Virus record (IMG/VR): IMGVR_UViG_3300008266_000359
Location: 1 to 28,769 of that record
DNA: 28,769 nucleotides
Source: a virus
Direction: 5' to 3' (one strand)
Shown: positions 15,801-22,184 of the stretch, piece by piece
Layout of the letters: every line of letters begins with the position of its first letter
Position numbering within the stretch: the first letter of the stretch is position 1
Program-made: the position numbers and the translations under genes
Notes under the pieces: model-generated
Seen by the model: the letters and a program-made list of their open reading frames with translations, nothing else
The model's database searches: none
What the model was told of the DNA's origin: nothing

Positions 15801-16690
15801 TCGGCGGAACGTCACGATTGGCGGACATCACCGCAACGGACGCATCGTTGTCGACGTTGGAAACGTCGGGCGCGGCAACCATCGGTCAAACGCTGGACGT
15901 CGTTGGGCGAACGTCAACGCAATACGTTCAACTCGATACGGACTTTGTTCCGAACGGCGAACCAGCGGGCGCATTTTATTGGGATCCCGACGGCGGAATC
16001 GCAGCCGTTCGCGGCATCGATGGCGTTTCGTTGGATTTGAACGAAAAGGAAATATGGTTCGTGAAAAACCAAACGGGTTCGTCGATTGCGGCGGGTTCGG
16101 TGGTTTACGCGGCGGGAACGCTGGGTGCGTCGGGACAATTGTTGATTGCGAAAATGATTGCGAACGGAACCATAAACGCGAAATACTACCTCGGCATCAC
16201 GCAATCGACGATTGCAAACGGCGCCGACGGGTACGTCGTTCGCGTCGGTAAAATCAAAGGACTGAACACCACGGCGTGGAACGACGGCGACGTGTTGTAC
16301 GTCGATGAAACGACGGCGGGTGCATTGTCCGATACCGAACCAACGGCGCCGAACCTCAAATTGCCGACGGCGTTTGTCGTTCATTCGGCGGCCAACGGAA
16401 CGATTGCCGTACGCCAAACGGCGGGGACGTATTTGTACGAATCGCACGACGTTCAAATCGTATCGGCGACCACGAACGAGGTATTGGCGCGCACGTCATC
16501 GGGACGATGGGAAAATAAAACCATCGATTCGTTGTTGTCGACGTCGGATCAAACGCCGACGGAAACCGACCAATCGTCGTTCAGTAAGGTCTACGGCGGT
16601 TCGGGTACGATGATGGGCGACCCCGAAATATGGATGCCCATAACCATTGGTGGGGTTGACTACCTCATTCCGTTGTACCTCGCACCATAA
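12872..16690 (+). CDS. Large tail hub/fibre protein with 33-residue repeats
   Basis: A 1272-residue protein. The N-terminal part (MAVRLYSEFKSDQGD, then YEGETDDIVSPIVSS) resembles the hub/baseplate domain placed after tape measures in marine Bacteroidetes phages. The middle (about 250-690) is beta-rich. From about residue 696 a Gly/Thr/Ser-rich repeat region follows, with four exact-period units built on GGTLGVTG at residues 769, 802, 835 and 868, suggesting a beta-helical or triple-stranded shaft. The C-terminal part (AGSVVYAAGTLGASGQ, VGKIKGLNTTAWNDGDVLYVD) resembles repeated modules in phage fibre tips. It probably combines tail-tip attachment and receptor contact. Domain limits are approximate. 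Confidence 0.8.
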   Translation: MAVRLYSEFKSDQGDQYKIEIHDTQWLAASTTFNVDSRGFELTYEGETDDIVSPIVSSRLTFGAYATDNTFETFIDTLKLFQENRFRVVVYRSETITGRNVDNGLVMQSLLTNEGDTEYQLFWIGWLTQDLVSVEDASAPYIYEITATDGIGRLANVEYDEANTIIETNGLQLTRVTDVLKNALTNIGTADLWGASDVFFETAVDWWETNAQTYSTSVDPAVNQAFDVRYFNERDDDGNVVYPSTLEILRQMATLYNARIFMQRGRFVFEQYGNRDTSSRYVSRYTKTASAISRTLVSDDVVFDQTLYGARRSGNNWNFLPAAQTAKIHYVQRFLNPFNAFGLFRFRVSPNSYTAGFIAGGSGVQLGMGTAEFNVKIVGAASLTAPIFPVFKMRIRIKDSSTGTFYYCNRSYNGVATGGAMFGIPAWSTTAGEYYFDLPAFFTSGIAVVKYPVRIITPDMPVNGELDFQLQLHGVFRSSNGSAYTPSQPVLFDTTFVFDISTDGATNAPGATFSSVNAEAGIDSRLTIDLGDVVIADGPLQSGHLAAYNGSAWIGTQDWRKGSSGTALPILKLLSNETLALHVRPIEQYNGNAIYAFDFGQRIVFDSDAYLMTSGTYTANNDEWNGTWYKIQTIRASVSAIDPVDDLVERSTLNSATTSGVSPNDIVGGRIGGMVVDIENKKVGPFEQTATGGKIGGTLDVTGNAVFDANVQVDGDTTIVGTIDVTDLEVSNDLSVTGSSTLGGLSAGTTTLGASTISSASVTGNTSVGGTLGVTGTSTLGTLNAGTSTLGSASVTGNTSVGGTLGVTGTATLGTLNAAATSVTTLAASSNTTIGGTLGVTGTSTLGTLNAAATSVSTLAASSNATIGGTLGVTGKSTLGTLEAGSSTLGASTIGSAVVTGETELIGATRIVESLQVDRAASFTQGVNVGGGEGIVTNGLVFGLDVNAFLMNVIGPSKIDGTLNVAAAATIGSELNVGGTSRLADITATDASLSTLETSGAATIGQTLDVVGRTSTQYVQLDTDFVPNGEPAGAFYWDPDGGIAAVRGIDGVSLDLNEKEIWFVKNQTGSSIAAGSVVYAAGTLGASGQLLIAKMIANGTINAKYYLGITQSTIANGADGYVVRVGKIKGLNTTAWNDGDVLYVDETTAGALSDTEPTAPNLKLPTAFVVHSAANGTIAVRQTAGTYLYESHDVQIVSATTNEVLARTSSGRWENKTIDSLLSTSDQTPTETDQSSFSKVYGGSGTMMGDPEIWMPITIGGVDYLIPLYLAP
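14957..15570 (+). repeat. In-frame 99-bp tandem repeats in fibre shaft
   Basis: The core GGCGGTACGTTGGGTGT or close variants begin at 15176, 15275, 15374 and 15473, each exactly 99 bases (33 codons) apart. A more distant relative of the core occurs at 14957. The repeats encode GGTLGVTG followed by STLGTLNA-type strands. They are coding, not intergenic. The regular period fits a beta-solenoid or fibre shaft that can lengthen or shorten by recombination. Confidence 0.85.
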
Positions 16691-16731
16691 GTTGTCGAAA
16701 AAATTTTTCGTAATATAAACAAAAAAATTCA

Positions 16732-16739
16732 TACATTTA
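16732..16739 (+). promoter_or_regulatory. Weak candidate promoter before the LamG module
   Basis: TACATTTA lies 8 bases before ATG 16747 and resembles the Bacteroidetes -7 box TAnnTTTG, but the last base differs and no clean TTTG lies 19-21 bases upstream (TTTTTCG is nearest). A perfect short inverted repeat CGAAAAAATTTTTCG lies at 16696-16710 just after the fibre gene stop and may act as a weak terminator or binding site. The leader would be almost absent, so this is tentative. Confidence 0.3.
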
Positions 16740-16746
16740 CACGGAA

Positions 16747-17484
16747 ATGAACCCGCTTCAGTACATTGTAACGTTTGCCCGCGCCGCTGGCGGGGCAATT
16801 ATTGACGGGTTGATTGCCCGCCCAAACTTTAACGATATGGCGAACCTATCCCTCACCTCACCATCTAACGGCTCGGCCACGTTCAACGGGACGAGTGATT
16901 ATGTGGCCACGAACATACCGAACGCCTCTTGGCCGACGCAATATAGCGTTTCATTTTGGGCGAACATTAAAAGCGGATCTTCGGATGGTATGCCGTTTGT
17001 GCTTGGTGGTGGCTATTCAGTAGACGGCTTTTTTATTCAGTATCGACCATCAAGTAATGCGTGGGAGATTTGGTGGACTTTAGCAAACAATACAAACTCA
17101 AGCATACAAATCGCAAACGTAGCGGTCGCTGGCGAGTGGGCATTTATTACGATGACCTACAACGGCTCGACGTTAAACCTTTACAAGAACGGCTCGTTAA
17201 TTGGTTCGGCAAGCACCACAATCAAAACGCCGACCACATATAACGCGCAGATCGGAAGGTATCAAAACGGCGCCGCTGGTTACTGGTGGAACGGCAACCT
17301 CGCCAACGTCGCCGTGTGGAACCGCGCGCTCACGTCGGACGAGATCAACTCGATCCAGTGGAAGCGCTACGACCTTTTGACCTCGGGCGAGTCGACGGGA
17401 CTGGTCGCGTGGTACGCGCTGGACGACATCACGGGTACGAGCGTACCCGATAGCACGGGAACCTACAACGCAACGGCATACTAA
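16747..17484 (+). CDS. LamG/concanavalin-like tail-associated protein
   Basis: A 245-residue protein with one LamG/concanavalin A-like jelly-roll domain at about residues 40-200. Supporting features are SATFNGTSDYVAT, YSVSFWANIK, GEWAFITMTYNGSTLNLYKNG and the terminal ANVAVWNRALTSDEINSI, where the V-W-N-R-A-L-T-x-x-E-I ending is a hallmark of LamG_3. Such domains bind glycans. A receptor or surface polysaccharide binding role at the tail tip is inferred from position. Codons such as CAG, CTC, CTA and AGC are frequent, unlike the CAA/TTG/TCG-rich neighbours, which suggests separate ancestry. It is followed after three bases by a related gene. Confidence 0.82.
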   Translation: MNPLQYIVTFARAAGGAIIDGLIARPNFNDMANLSLTSPSNGSATFNGTSDYVATNIPNASWPTQYSVSFWANIKSGSSDGMPFVLGGGYSVDGFFIQYRPSSNAWEIWWTLANNTNSSIQIANVAVAGEWAFITMTYNGSTLNLYKNGSLIGSASTTIKTPTTYNAQIGRYQNGAAGYWWNGNLANVAVWNRALTSDEINSIQWKRYDLLTSGESTGLVAWYALDDITGTSVPDSTGTYNATAY

Positions 17485-17487
17485 ACT

Positions 17488-19356
17488 ATGGCTACAACGA
17501 CCACAACGACCAACAAGCCGCTAAACCCACGCGCGCAAGACCTATCGCCCAAAGGGTACAACCGCGCGGCGCTATTTAGCGGTAAGGCGCTTGACTTCGA
17601 TGGCGTGAACGACCTCGTCACGGGTTCATCTGCCGCACTACCATCAAGCGACTACACAATCGCGGCGTGGTTTAATGTTGACACATTAAAAGCCAGCGGC
17701 CTCGTAATATGGGGCGACGAAACCGCAAGCGAGCGCCGTGGTATGGTTCTTTGGGACGGCGGCGTCGGTAACTGGCGTTTATTTTCTTCAACCTTCGCCT
17801 CAAACATACCATCTACCACAACCATACAAGCGGGACGCTGGTACTTTGGCGTGGTTACGCTTACCGCCGCTGGCGCCGCTACGATCTACATCAACGGCAA
17901 GCAAGACGGAACGGGTACGAACACTTTGGCCGCCTACACTGGTACGCAGTATAAGATCGGCGATAGCGGATCGAGTGAATTCACCGACGGCAAGATCGCT
18001 GGCGTTCGTGTTTTTAATCAAGTGCTCACCGCCGCGCAAGTGGCCGACCTATACCTCAACCCCGAGAAGATCACGCCCGACGGCGTGGCGACGTCGGCGC
18101 TGAAGTTATGGCTCCCTATGATGGAGGGCGCTGGCGCGTCGGCCTACGACGGATCGGGCAACGGCAACGACGGCACCATCAACGGCGCAACGTGGACGGC
18201 TGGCGTCGGTTCGCCCGTAGCGCAGACGGCGCTGGTAAGTTGGAATAAGGGGGTAAATATCCTCAAGTACAGCCGCGCTCAATTTACTGCGGGGTCGGTA
18301 GAAAACTGGAACGAAGGCGGTGGAAACCCGCTGACGCCGTTAAGCGTTACGGGTATCGACGGACAAACGAACGCCGCCGCGACCTACTTGAACGACCAAA
18401 ATAGCGACGCCGACTTCGCGTACTACCGAGCCGCGCCAGTAGTAAGCGGAACGCAGTACAAGGTAACGGGATGGCTGAAACTTGGAACCGCGACCAACGC
18501 GGTGGTCGTGCTTAACAATTCGGTCGACTGGAACACCATCACTGGCGGCAATTTCGTCGCTACGGCCGCCGCTGGGTACGATCAGTGGAAAGAGTTTAGC
18601 ATCACCTTTACCGCGCCAGCGTCTACCACCATAAATATCCACGTCGGGTACCATCTTGAAACGGGTGTAGCGGCACAAACGCTTGGCTCGTTTTATATGG
18701 ATGCGTTCTCACTTCGCCGCGTTAGTGATGGCGACGCCTACATCAAAACGAACGCCACGGCGCAGACGTCGGCCGTGTTGGTTCCCGAAGGGCTAACGGC
18801 GGGCGCCTCGATCTTCGGCACCGACATCATCACCCCGCGCAACGCCTTCGCCCTTAACCTCGACGGCGCGTCGTGGGCGCAAGTGGGGGATAATGCGTCG
18901 CTGGACTTTGGTAGCGGCGAGTTCTCATTTGAGGCGTGGGCTAATTTCGGGCTGAACGATAACCAGCAGACCATATTTCAAAAAGGCGACGCGGGTATCG
19001 GAAGCGCGCGCGGTATTAACCTATTTAGAACGACGGCCAACTTGGTGCGTGTAATTATTACCGCCGATAGCGAGGTTACTATAATCGGCCCATCTGTCAC
19101 TATTTCAACTTGGAATCACGTCGTAATAACAAAGGACGCCTCGAACGTTAAAATGTACATCAACGGCGTGTATAATTCACAAGTCGGCTCACCCGCTGGC
19201 ACTATAAACGTGGACACGCCTTTGAGAATTGGAACCTTTAATAATGCCCAATACATCAGCGGCGCCATCGCCAACCCGCGCATCTATAACCGCGCGCTAA
19301 CGGCCGCCGAGGTGCTTCGTAACTATAACGCTGACAAAGCGAAATTTGGACTTTAA
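17488..19356 (+). CDS. Two-LamG glycan-binding tail protein with central CBM-like domain
   Basis: A 622-residue protein. The first LamG domain (about 30-190) runs from ALDFDGVNDLVTG to IAGVRVFNQVLTAAQV. A linker with WLPMMEGAGASAYDGSGNGNDG follows (the usual D-x-S-G-N-x-N-x-G-x-x-x-G-A-x-W motif). A beta-sandwich of carbohydrate-binding-module character spans about 255-410 (YKVTGWLKLG, FSITFTAPASTTINIHVGY). A second LamG domain spans about 455-610 (LNLDGASWAQVG to NPRIYNRALTAAEV). It probably binds host surface polysaccharide. No catalytic residues are evident. In the first 60 codons Leu is CTA, CTC, CTT or TTA, whereas surrounding phage genes favour TTG. Confidence 0.83.
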   Translation: MATTTTTTNKPLNPRAQDLSPKGYNRAALFSGKALDFDGVNDLVTGSSAALPSSDYTIAAWFNVDTLKASGLVIWGDETASERRGMVLWDGGVGNWRLFSSTFASNIPSTTTIQAGRWYFGVVTLTAAGAATIYINGKQDGTGTNTLAAYTGTQYKIGDSGSSEFTDGKIAGVRVFNQVLTAAQVADLYLNPEKITPDGVATSALKLWLPMMEGAGASAYDGSGNGNDGTINGATWTAGVGSPVAQTALVSWNKGVNILKYSRAQFTAGSVENWNEGGGNPLTPLSVTGIDGQTNAAATYLNDQNSDADFAYYRAAPVVSGTQYKVTGWLKLGTATNAVVVLNNSVDWNTITGGNFVATAAAGYDQWKEFSITFTAPASTTINIHVGYHLETGVAAQTLGSFYMDAFSLRRVSDGDAYIKTNATAQTSAVLVPEGLTAGASIFGTDIITPRNAFALNLDGASWAQVGDNASLDFGSGEFSFEAWANFGLNDNQQTIFQKGDAGIGSARGINLFRTTANLVRVIITADSEVTIIGPSVTISTWNHVVITKDASNVKMYINGVYNSQVGSPAGTINVDTPLRIGTFNNAQYISGAIANPRIYNRALTAAEVLRNYNADKAKFGL

Positions 19357-19367
19357 ACAAAACTAAA

Positions 19368-19739
19368 ATGGCTAACGGAAACGTCTTTTTATTGGTACCG
19401 GAAAATAAGTTCGATACCAAATTGCCCGCCGATTTGAAAACGTACGATTGGACGGAATACCAATACGACCCGAACGACCCTACGGCCGAACCAACGCCCG
19501 TTGTGATTCACCCTACGTGGCGTCAATTGGCCGAACATAACGTGTACGAGTTCGGCCCCGCGGTACCCGTGCAACACCAAGGTGCGGTTGTGTACGTCGT
19601 TGAACTGCTCGCATCGTGGATCAAAGGCGACGTCGCCAAAATTCAAGCAACGGGTTTCACGTTGTTGGAGGTCGTCGAGGCACGTCAATTCATCGCCGAC
19701 AACCAACCCGAACCCGTTGAACCCGTAACCGCTGAATAA
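19368..19739 (+). CDS. Hypothetical protein
   Basis: A 123-residue protein of unknown function with an acidic C-terminus rich in Pro and Glu (QPEPVEPVTAE). It contains TYDWTEYQYDPNDPTAEPTPVV and a central hydrophobic helix VVYVVELLASWIKGDVAKI that is too charged to be a clear membrane span. Codon use returns to the CAA/TTG/GGT pattern of the main phage genes, so the LamG module ends before it. It lies between the LamG genes and the lysis block and could be a tail accessory or chaperone. Confidence 0.7.
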   Translation: MANGNVFLLVPENKFDTKLPADLKTYDWTEYQYDPNDPTAEPTPVVIHPTWRQLAEHNVYEFGPAVPVQHQGAVVYVVELLASWIKGDVAKIQATGFTLLEVVEARQFIADNQPEPVEPVTAE

Positions 19740-19741
19740 CA

Positions 19742-19921
19742 ATGACACGTGGCGAACAAACTGGTTTGGCGTGGGGTTCCACGATCGCGTCGTGGTTGAC
19801 GTTGGAAATTAACCCGATTTTGTCGGCACTTGCGTCAATCTTTGCATTGGTGTTGTCGGCGATGCTGATTTACAAAGCATATTTGGACATCAAGCACCGC
19901 AAATCAACGATGGGCAAATGA
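19742..19921 (+). CDS. Small membrane protein, holin candidate
   Basis: A 59-residue frame starting at ATG 19742, two bases after the previous stop. It carries a hydrophobic stretch of about 30 residues (ILSALASIFALVLSAMLIY) preceded by a weaker one (GLAWGSTIASWLTL), and a basic C-terminal tail KHRKSTMGK. Size, charged tail and position just before a second small membrane protein and an amidase fit a holin or antiholin, which forms membrane lesions at lysis time. The stop overlaps the next start as ATGA. Confidence 0.65.
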   Translation: MTRGEQTGLAWGSTIASWLTLEINPILSALASIFALVLSAMLIYKAYLDIKHRKSTMGK

Positions 19922-20097
19922 TTGACCGGTTATTTCGCAACCCGAAAACGACCATCATCGGTTTACTGGTGATGGTTGTTTCGTTTGTATTCGTTTGGTT
20001 CGGCAAAGCGACGTTGTCGGACGTGAGCATTTTGCTCGCTGGTGGATTCACCGCACTATTCCTCAAAGACCCCAACCAAGATGGCGGCAAAAACTAA
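19918..20097 (+). CDS. Second small membrane protein, holin-like
   Basis: This 59-residue protein starts at the ATGA overlap at 19918. The N-terminus is basic (MIDRLFRNPK), followed by one strong transmembrane segment (IIGLLVMVVSFVFVWFG), a short turn, and a second, weaker segment (SDVSILLAGGFTALFL). It ends in a hydrophilic tail DPNQDGGKN. Paired with the preceding small membrane protein it could form a holin/antiholin set or be a pinholin-type protein. Its function is inferred from layout alone. Its 3' end overlaps the next small gene by 17 bases. Confidence 0.65.
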   Translation: MIDRLFRNPKTTIIGLLVMVVSFVFVWFGKATLSDVSILLAGGFTALFLKDPNQDGGKN

Positions 20098-20209
20098 ATC
20101 GCAATCCGTTTCGACCTACGTTTCGAAATCACGCAAGCGTCGCAAGCACGCCAAATCCACGAAGCACGGGAACAAGGCGAAGGCATACCGCGGCCAAGGT
20201 CGGGTGTGA
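20081..20209 (+). CDS. Tiny highly basic protein, unknown
   Basis: A 42-residue protein beginning MAAKTKSQSVSTYVSKSRKR and made almost entirely of Lys, Arg, His, Ser, Gly and Ala, with a GNKAKAYRGQGRV end. Very short basic proteins with a similar ending occur in other Bacteroidetes phages from what I recall. It has no hydrophobic core and is probably disordered or nucleic-acid binding. It starts 17 bases inside the preceding membrane protein gene and ends 45 bases before the amidase. Its role in a lysis block is unclear. Confidence 0.6.
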   Translation: MAAKTKSQSVSTYVSKSRKRRKHAKSTKHGNKAKAYRGQGRV

Positions 20210-20254
20210 AAATCAAAACCAATATCTGCGTGTTTTTTATTAAAAACAAAACCA

Positions 20255-20671
20255 ATGCGTAAACTGACCCGAATCATTCTGCATTGCACCGCAACGCCCG
20301 AAGGACGTCACGTTGACGTCGCAACGATTCGCGAGTGGCATCGCAAACGCGGTTGGTCGGACATCGGGTACCATTTCGTTATTTACCTCGACGGGTCGGT
20401 TCACAACGGACGCCCCGTTGAAAAGGCGGGCGCGCACGTATCGGGCCACAACGCCGACACCATTGGTGTGGTGTACGTCGGTGGAACGGACGCGGCCGGT
20501 AAAGCAAAGGACACGATGAACGACGCCCAGCAAACGGCGTTCGTGAATTTGGTCAAAGCGTTGCGCGACAAATACGGCGCGTTGACGCTACACGGCCACA
20601 ACGAATACGCCGCGAAGGCGTGTCCGTCGTTTAACGTAAAACAAAAATTCGGATGGCTCGTTGGATACTGA
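20255..20671 (+). CDS. N-acetylmuramoyl-L-alanine amidase (endolysin, Amidase_2)
   Basis: A 138-residue amidase of the T7 lysozyme type. The strand IILHCTAT gives zinc ligand H10. GHNEYAAKACPSF gives H115 and C123, eight residues apart as in T7 lysozyme H122/C130. Y39 (DIGYHFVI) and K121 match the catalytic Tyr and Lys. It cuts the bond between muramic acid and the stem peptide and so degrades the cell wall at lysis. It has no signal peptide, so it needs a holin. Length matches single-domain enzymes. It is followed by an overlapping spanin gene. Confidence 0.95.
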   Translation: MRKLTRIILHCTATPEGRHVDVATIREWHRKRGWSDIGYHFVIYLDGSVHNGRPVEKAGAHVSGHNADTIGVVYVGGTDAAGKAKDTMNDAQQTAFVNLVKALRDKYGALTLHGHNEYAAKACPSFNVKQKFGWLVGY

Positions 20672-21093
20672 ACCCAATCACAATCGTCGCGCTCGAGGCG
20701 TTGTTGTTCACGTCGTGTGGTGCGGAATATCACCTACGCCGTGCGATTGCAAAAGACCCGACGATTTTAAAACCGACCGCAGTTCGGTTCGATACCATCG
20801 TCGTGACGAAGGAACGAAAATTGACCGACACGATCGTGATGAACGACGTTGATACCATCACGATTCAAAACGACCGCGTACGGGTGCGTTTGGTGCGTTC
20901 TTACGACACTTTGCGCGTCGAGGGTACGTGCCTACCCGACACGATACGAATCAACGTTATACGCCAAATTCCGCAAGTCGTCCAACGTCGGTCGTTTTTC
21001 GCCCGCCGTGAGTTCGGTACGTGGTTGGGATTGGTCGTCGCTATATTCGGAATCGCGTTTGCCGTTTGCGGTTACCGACGCCGCTGGTACTGA
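20653..21093 (+). CDS. Unimolecular spanin (lipoprotein plus C-terminal membrane anchor)
   Basis: A 146-residue protein with an N-terminal signal peptide and lipobox FTSC (Cys22 would be lipidated), a central region rich in beta-forming residues (DTIVVTKERKLTDTIVMND), and a C-terminal transmembrane helix (GTWLGLVVAIFGIAFAVCGY) followed by a basic RRRWY end. An outer-membrane lipid anchor at one end and an inner-membrane anchor at the other is the u-spanin layout that fuses the two membranes in the last step of lysis. It overlaps the amidase gene by 19 bases and precedes a terminator. The family is recognised by topology, not by sequence match. Confidence 0.82.
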   Translation: MARWILNPITIVALEALLFTSCGAEYHLRRAIAKDPTILKPTAVRFDTIVVTKERKLTDTIVMNDVDTITIQNDRVRVRLVRSYDTLRVEGTCLPDTIRINVIRQIPQVVQRRSFFARREFGTWLGLVVAIFGIAFAVCGYRRRWY

Positions 21094-21114
21094 TTATTCC
21101 GAACCAATTGAATG

Positions 21115-21136
21115 ACCCGCTTCGGCGGGTTTTTTT
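21115..21136 (+). terminator. Rho-independent terminator closing the late operon
   Basis: ACCCGC (21115-21120), loop TTCG, GCGGGT (21125-21130), then a T-run to 21136. It lies 22 bases after the spanin stop codon and just before the second hairpin cassette. A UUCG-type tetraloop and a GC stem make it a strong terminator. It ends the structural and lysis transcript. Confidence 0.92.
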
Positions 21137-21141
21137 GTTTA

Positions 21142-21303
21142 TGTTGATAAGTTATTGCCGTCCGTATTGATGCGCCGTTTATTTTATTTATTTATATATA
21201 TCCCTAAAGGGATATATATAAATAAATAAAATCAACAACGCGTGTCAATAGTTTTTTAGGGTGAACAAAATTTGGTTTGGAATCAATTTGTGTCGTACGT
21301 TTG
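21142..21303 (+). repeat. Regulatory cassette copy 2: long hairpin, T6 tract, promoter
   Basis: Second copy of the element at 3021-3180. It starts TGTTGATAAGTTATTGCCG. A perfect 25-bp inverted repeat follows (21181-21205 with 21208-21232, loop AA, core CCCTAAAGGG). The outer stem pairs TATTGATGCG (21165-21174) with CGTGTCAATA (21241-21250). T6 lies at 21252-21257. A near-consensus promoter (TTTG at 21271, TACGTTTG at 21296) follows. The distance from outer stem to promoter box differs by only two bases between copies. Stem sequences differ between copies, but each arm matches its own partner. Confidence 0.88.
21271..21303 (+). promoter_or_regulatory. Bacteroidetes-type promoter for the early block
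   Basis: TTTG (21271-21274), 21 bases, TACGTTTG (21296-21303). This fits the Bacteroidetes primary sigma consensus TTTG-N19-21-TAnnTTTG. Transcription would start near 21310, about 18 bases upstream of ATG 21328, with an A-rich leader of AAAC repeats ending CAAACGCA. A second TTTG at 21276 has 16-base spacing, the same as the corresponding motif in cassette copy 1. Confidence 0.75.
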
Positions 21304-21327
21304 CCGAAACAAACAAAAACAAACGCA

Positions 21328-21507
21328 ATGGAAAACCACGAAACGTACCTCGGTAAAGCAATGATTCAAACCGCCATCGGTGTTGTGCTGGGCGTAACCG
21401 CCGCATCGCACACGTCAATGACGTGGACAATCATTCTCGGAACGCTTGCATTGGTATGGTGTGCAGCCGCGCACGACAACTTCAACAAATACGAACGTCG
21501 GGGCTGA
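21328..21507 (+). CDS. Small membrane protein
   Basis: A 59-residue protein starting at ATG 21328 after an A-rich leader. An in-frame extension to 21277 would run through the promoter and is rejected. It has two hydrophobic segments (MIQTAIGVVLGVTAASHTS and TWTIILGTLALVWCAAA) and a charged C-terminus DNFNKYERRG. It is the first gene after cassette copy 2 and has its own terminator at 21550, so it is transcribed as a single-gene unit. That suggests strong early expression. Its function is unknown; an inner-membrane superinfection exclusion or host-takeover role is only a guess. Confidence 0.72.
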   Translation: MENHETYLGKAMIQTAIGVVLGVTAASHTSMTWTIILGTLALVWCAAAHDNFNKYERRG

Positions 21508-21549
21508 CGTTTGTTTGTTTGTTTCTTTTATTCCGAAGCCCCGAACACG

Positions 21550-21577
21550 CCCCGCCCGTCAAACGGCGGGGTTTTTT
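21550..21577 (+). terminator. Rho-independent terminator after small membrane protein
   Basis: CCCCGCC (21550-21556), an eight-base loop, GGCGGGG (21565-21571), then T6 to 21577. It isolates the small membrane gene from the SSB gene, which has its own promoter at 21605-21636. Confidence 0.92.
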
Positions 21578-21604
21578 ATTGTGGATAATTTTATACACGG
21601 CGTG

Positions 21605-21636
21605 TTTGGATTGTTGAAAAACTTGCCGTACGTTTG
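21605..21636 (+). promoter_or_regulatory. Bacteroidetes-type promoter for replication genes
   Basis: TTTG (21605-21608), 20 bases, TACGTTTG (21629-21636). This is close to the ideal Bacteroidetes consensus. It lies 28 bases after a terminator and 33 bases before the SSB start. The leader contains AAACAAACAAACG (21645-21657). The -7 box is identical to that of the promoter at 21271-21303. Confidence 0.82.
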
Positions 21637-21668
21637 TCAAGCGTAAACAAACAAACGCACTTTTAATT

Positions 21669-22184
21669 ATGAACAAACCCGATTTCCAAAAAGGTGTCCG
21701 CGTCATTTTGTCCGGCACCGCACAATGGGCGCAACTGACGCCCAAATCCGGCCCAAACAAAATGGCCAATAAATACCAATGCGATTTGATGCTCGACGAA
21801 GCATCGGTCGCACAACTTGAAGCGCTCGGCGCATACAAGTTCGTCCAAATCAAAGGTGTGGACGGCAAACCCAAATACGAGGTTCCCGCCGTTCGCATCA
21901 AAGCCAACAACCCGCCCAACGTGTTCGATACGCACAAAGCGACGTTCGACGATTACATCAACAACGGATCCACGTTGAAGACCAACTGCATCGTCAAAGC
22001 GTACGAATACAACGGCAAAAAAGGTTTGTCGGTATGGGTGAACGACGTCATCGTTCTAACGCTCGCCGAGCGTGGCGAGGGTGGCGGTACGCCGTCCGAC
22101 TTTTTTGATGGCGTGGTACCAACAACCCCGTCGTTTAGCAACGAACCCGTGAACGCGACCGAGGATGACAATTTCCCGTTCTAA
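21669..22184 (+). CDS. Single-stranded DNA-binding protein (T7 gp2.5-like)
   Basis: A 171-residue OB-fold-like protein. The block FDDYINNGSTLKTNCIVKAYEYNGKKGLSVWVNDVIVLTL matches the gp2.5/DUF2815 pattern (N/D-G-S-x-V/L then a KKGLS-type strand and a V-x-V-x-x-L strand); it is given here in pieces as FDDYINNGSTLKT and GKKGLSVWVNDVIV. The C-terminal tail is acidic and ends TEDDNFPF, like the D-D-x-P-F tip of SSB proteins that recruits replication partners. It protects single-stranded DNA and coordinates replication and recombination. It begins the replication operon and overlaps the next gene by 20 bases. Confidence 0.82.
   Translation: MNKPDFQKGVRVILSGTAQWAQLTPKSGPNKMANKYQCDLMLDEASVAQLEALGAYKFVQIKGVDGKPKYEVPAVRIKANNPPNVFDTHKATFDDYINNGSTLKTNCIVKAYEYNGKKGLSVWVNDVIVLTLAERGEGGGTPSDFFDGVVPTTPSFSNEPVNATEDDNFPF

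Noticed and set aside
15004-15882. 292-residue - strand frame with repeats
   Set aside because: Antisense image of the 99-bp fibre repeats. Its repetitiveness simply mirrors the + strand gene.
16696-16710. Strong terminator after the fibre gene
   Set aside because: CGAAAAAATTTTTCG is a perfect inverted repeat, but it is short, A/T-only in the core and cannot form a stable loop.
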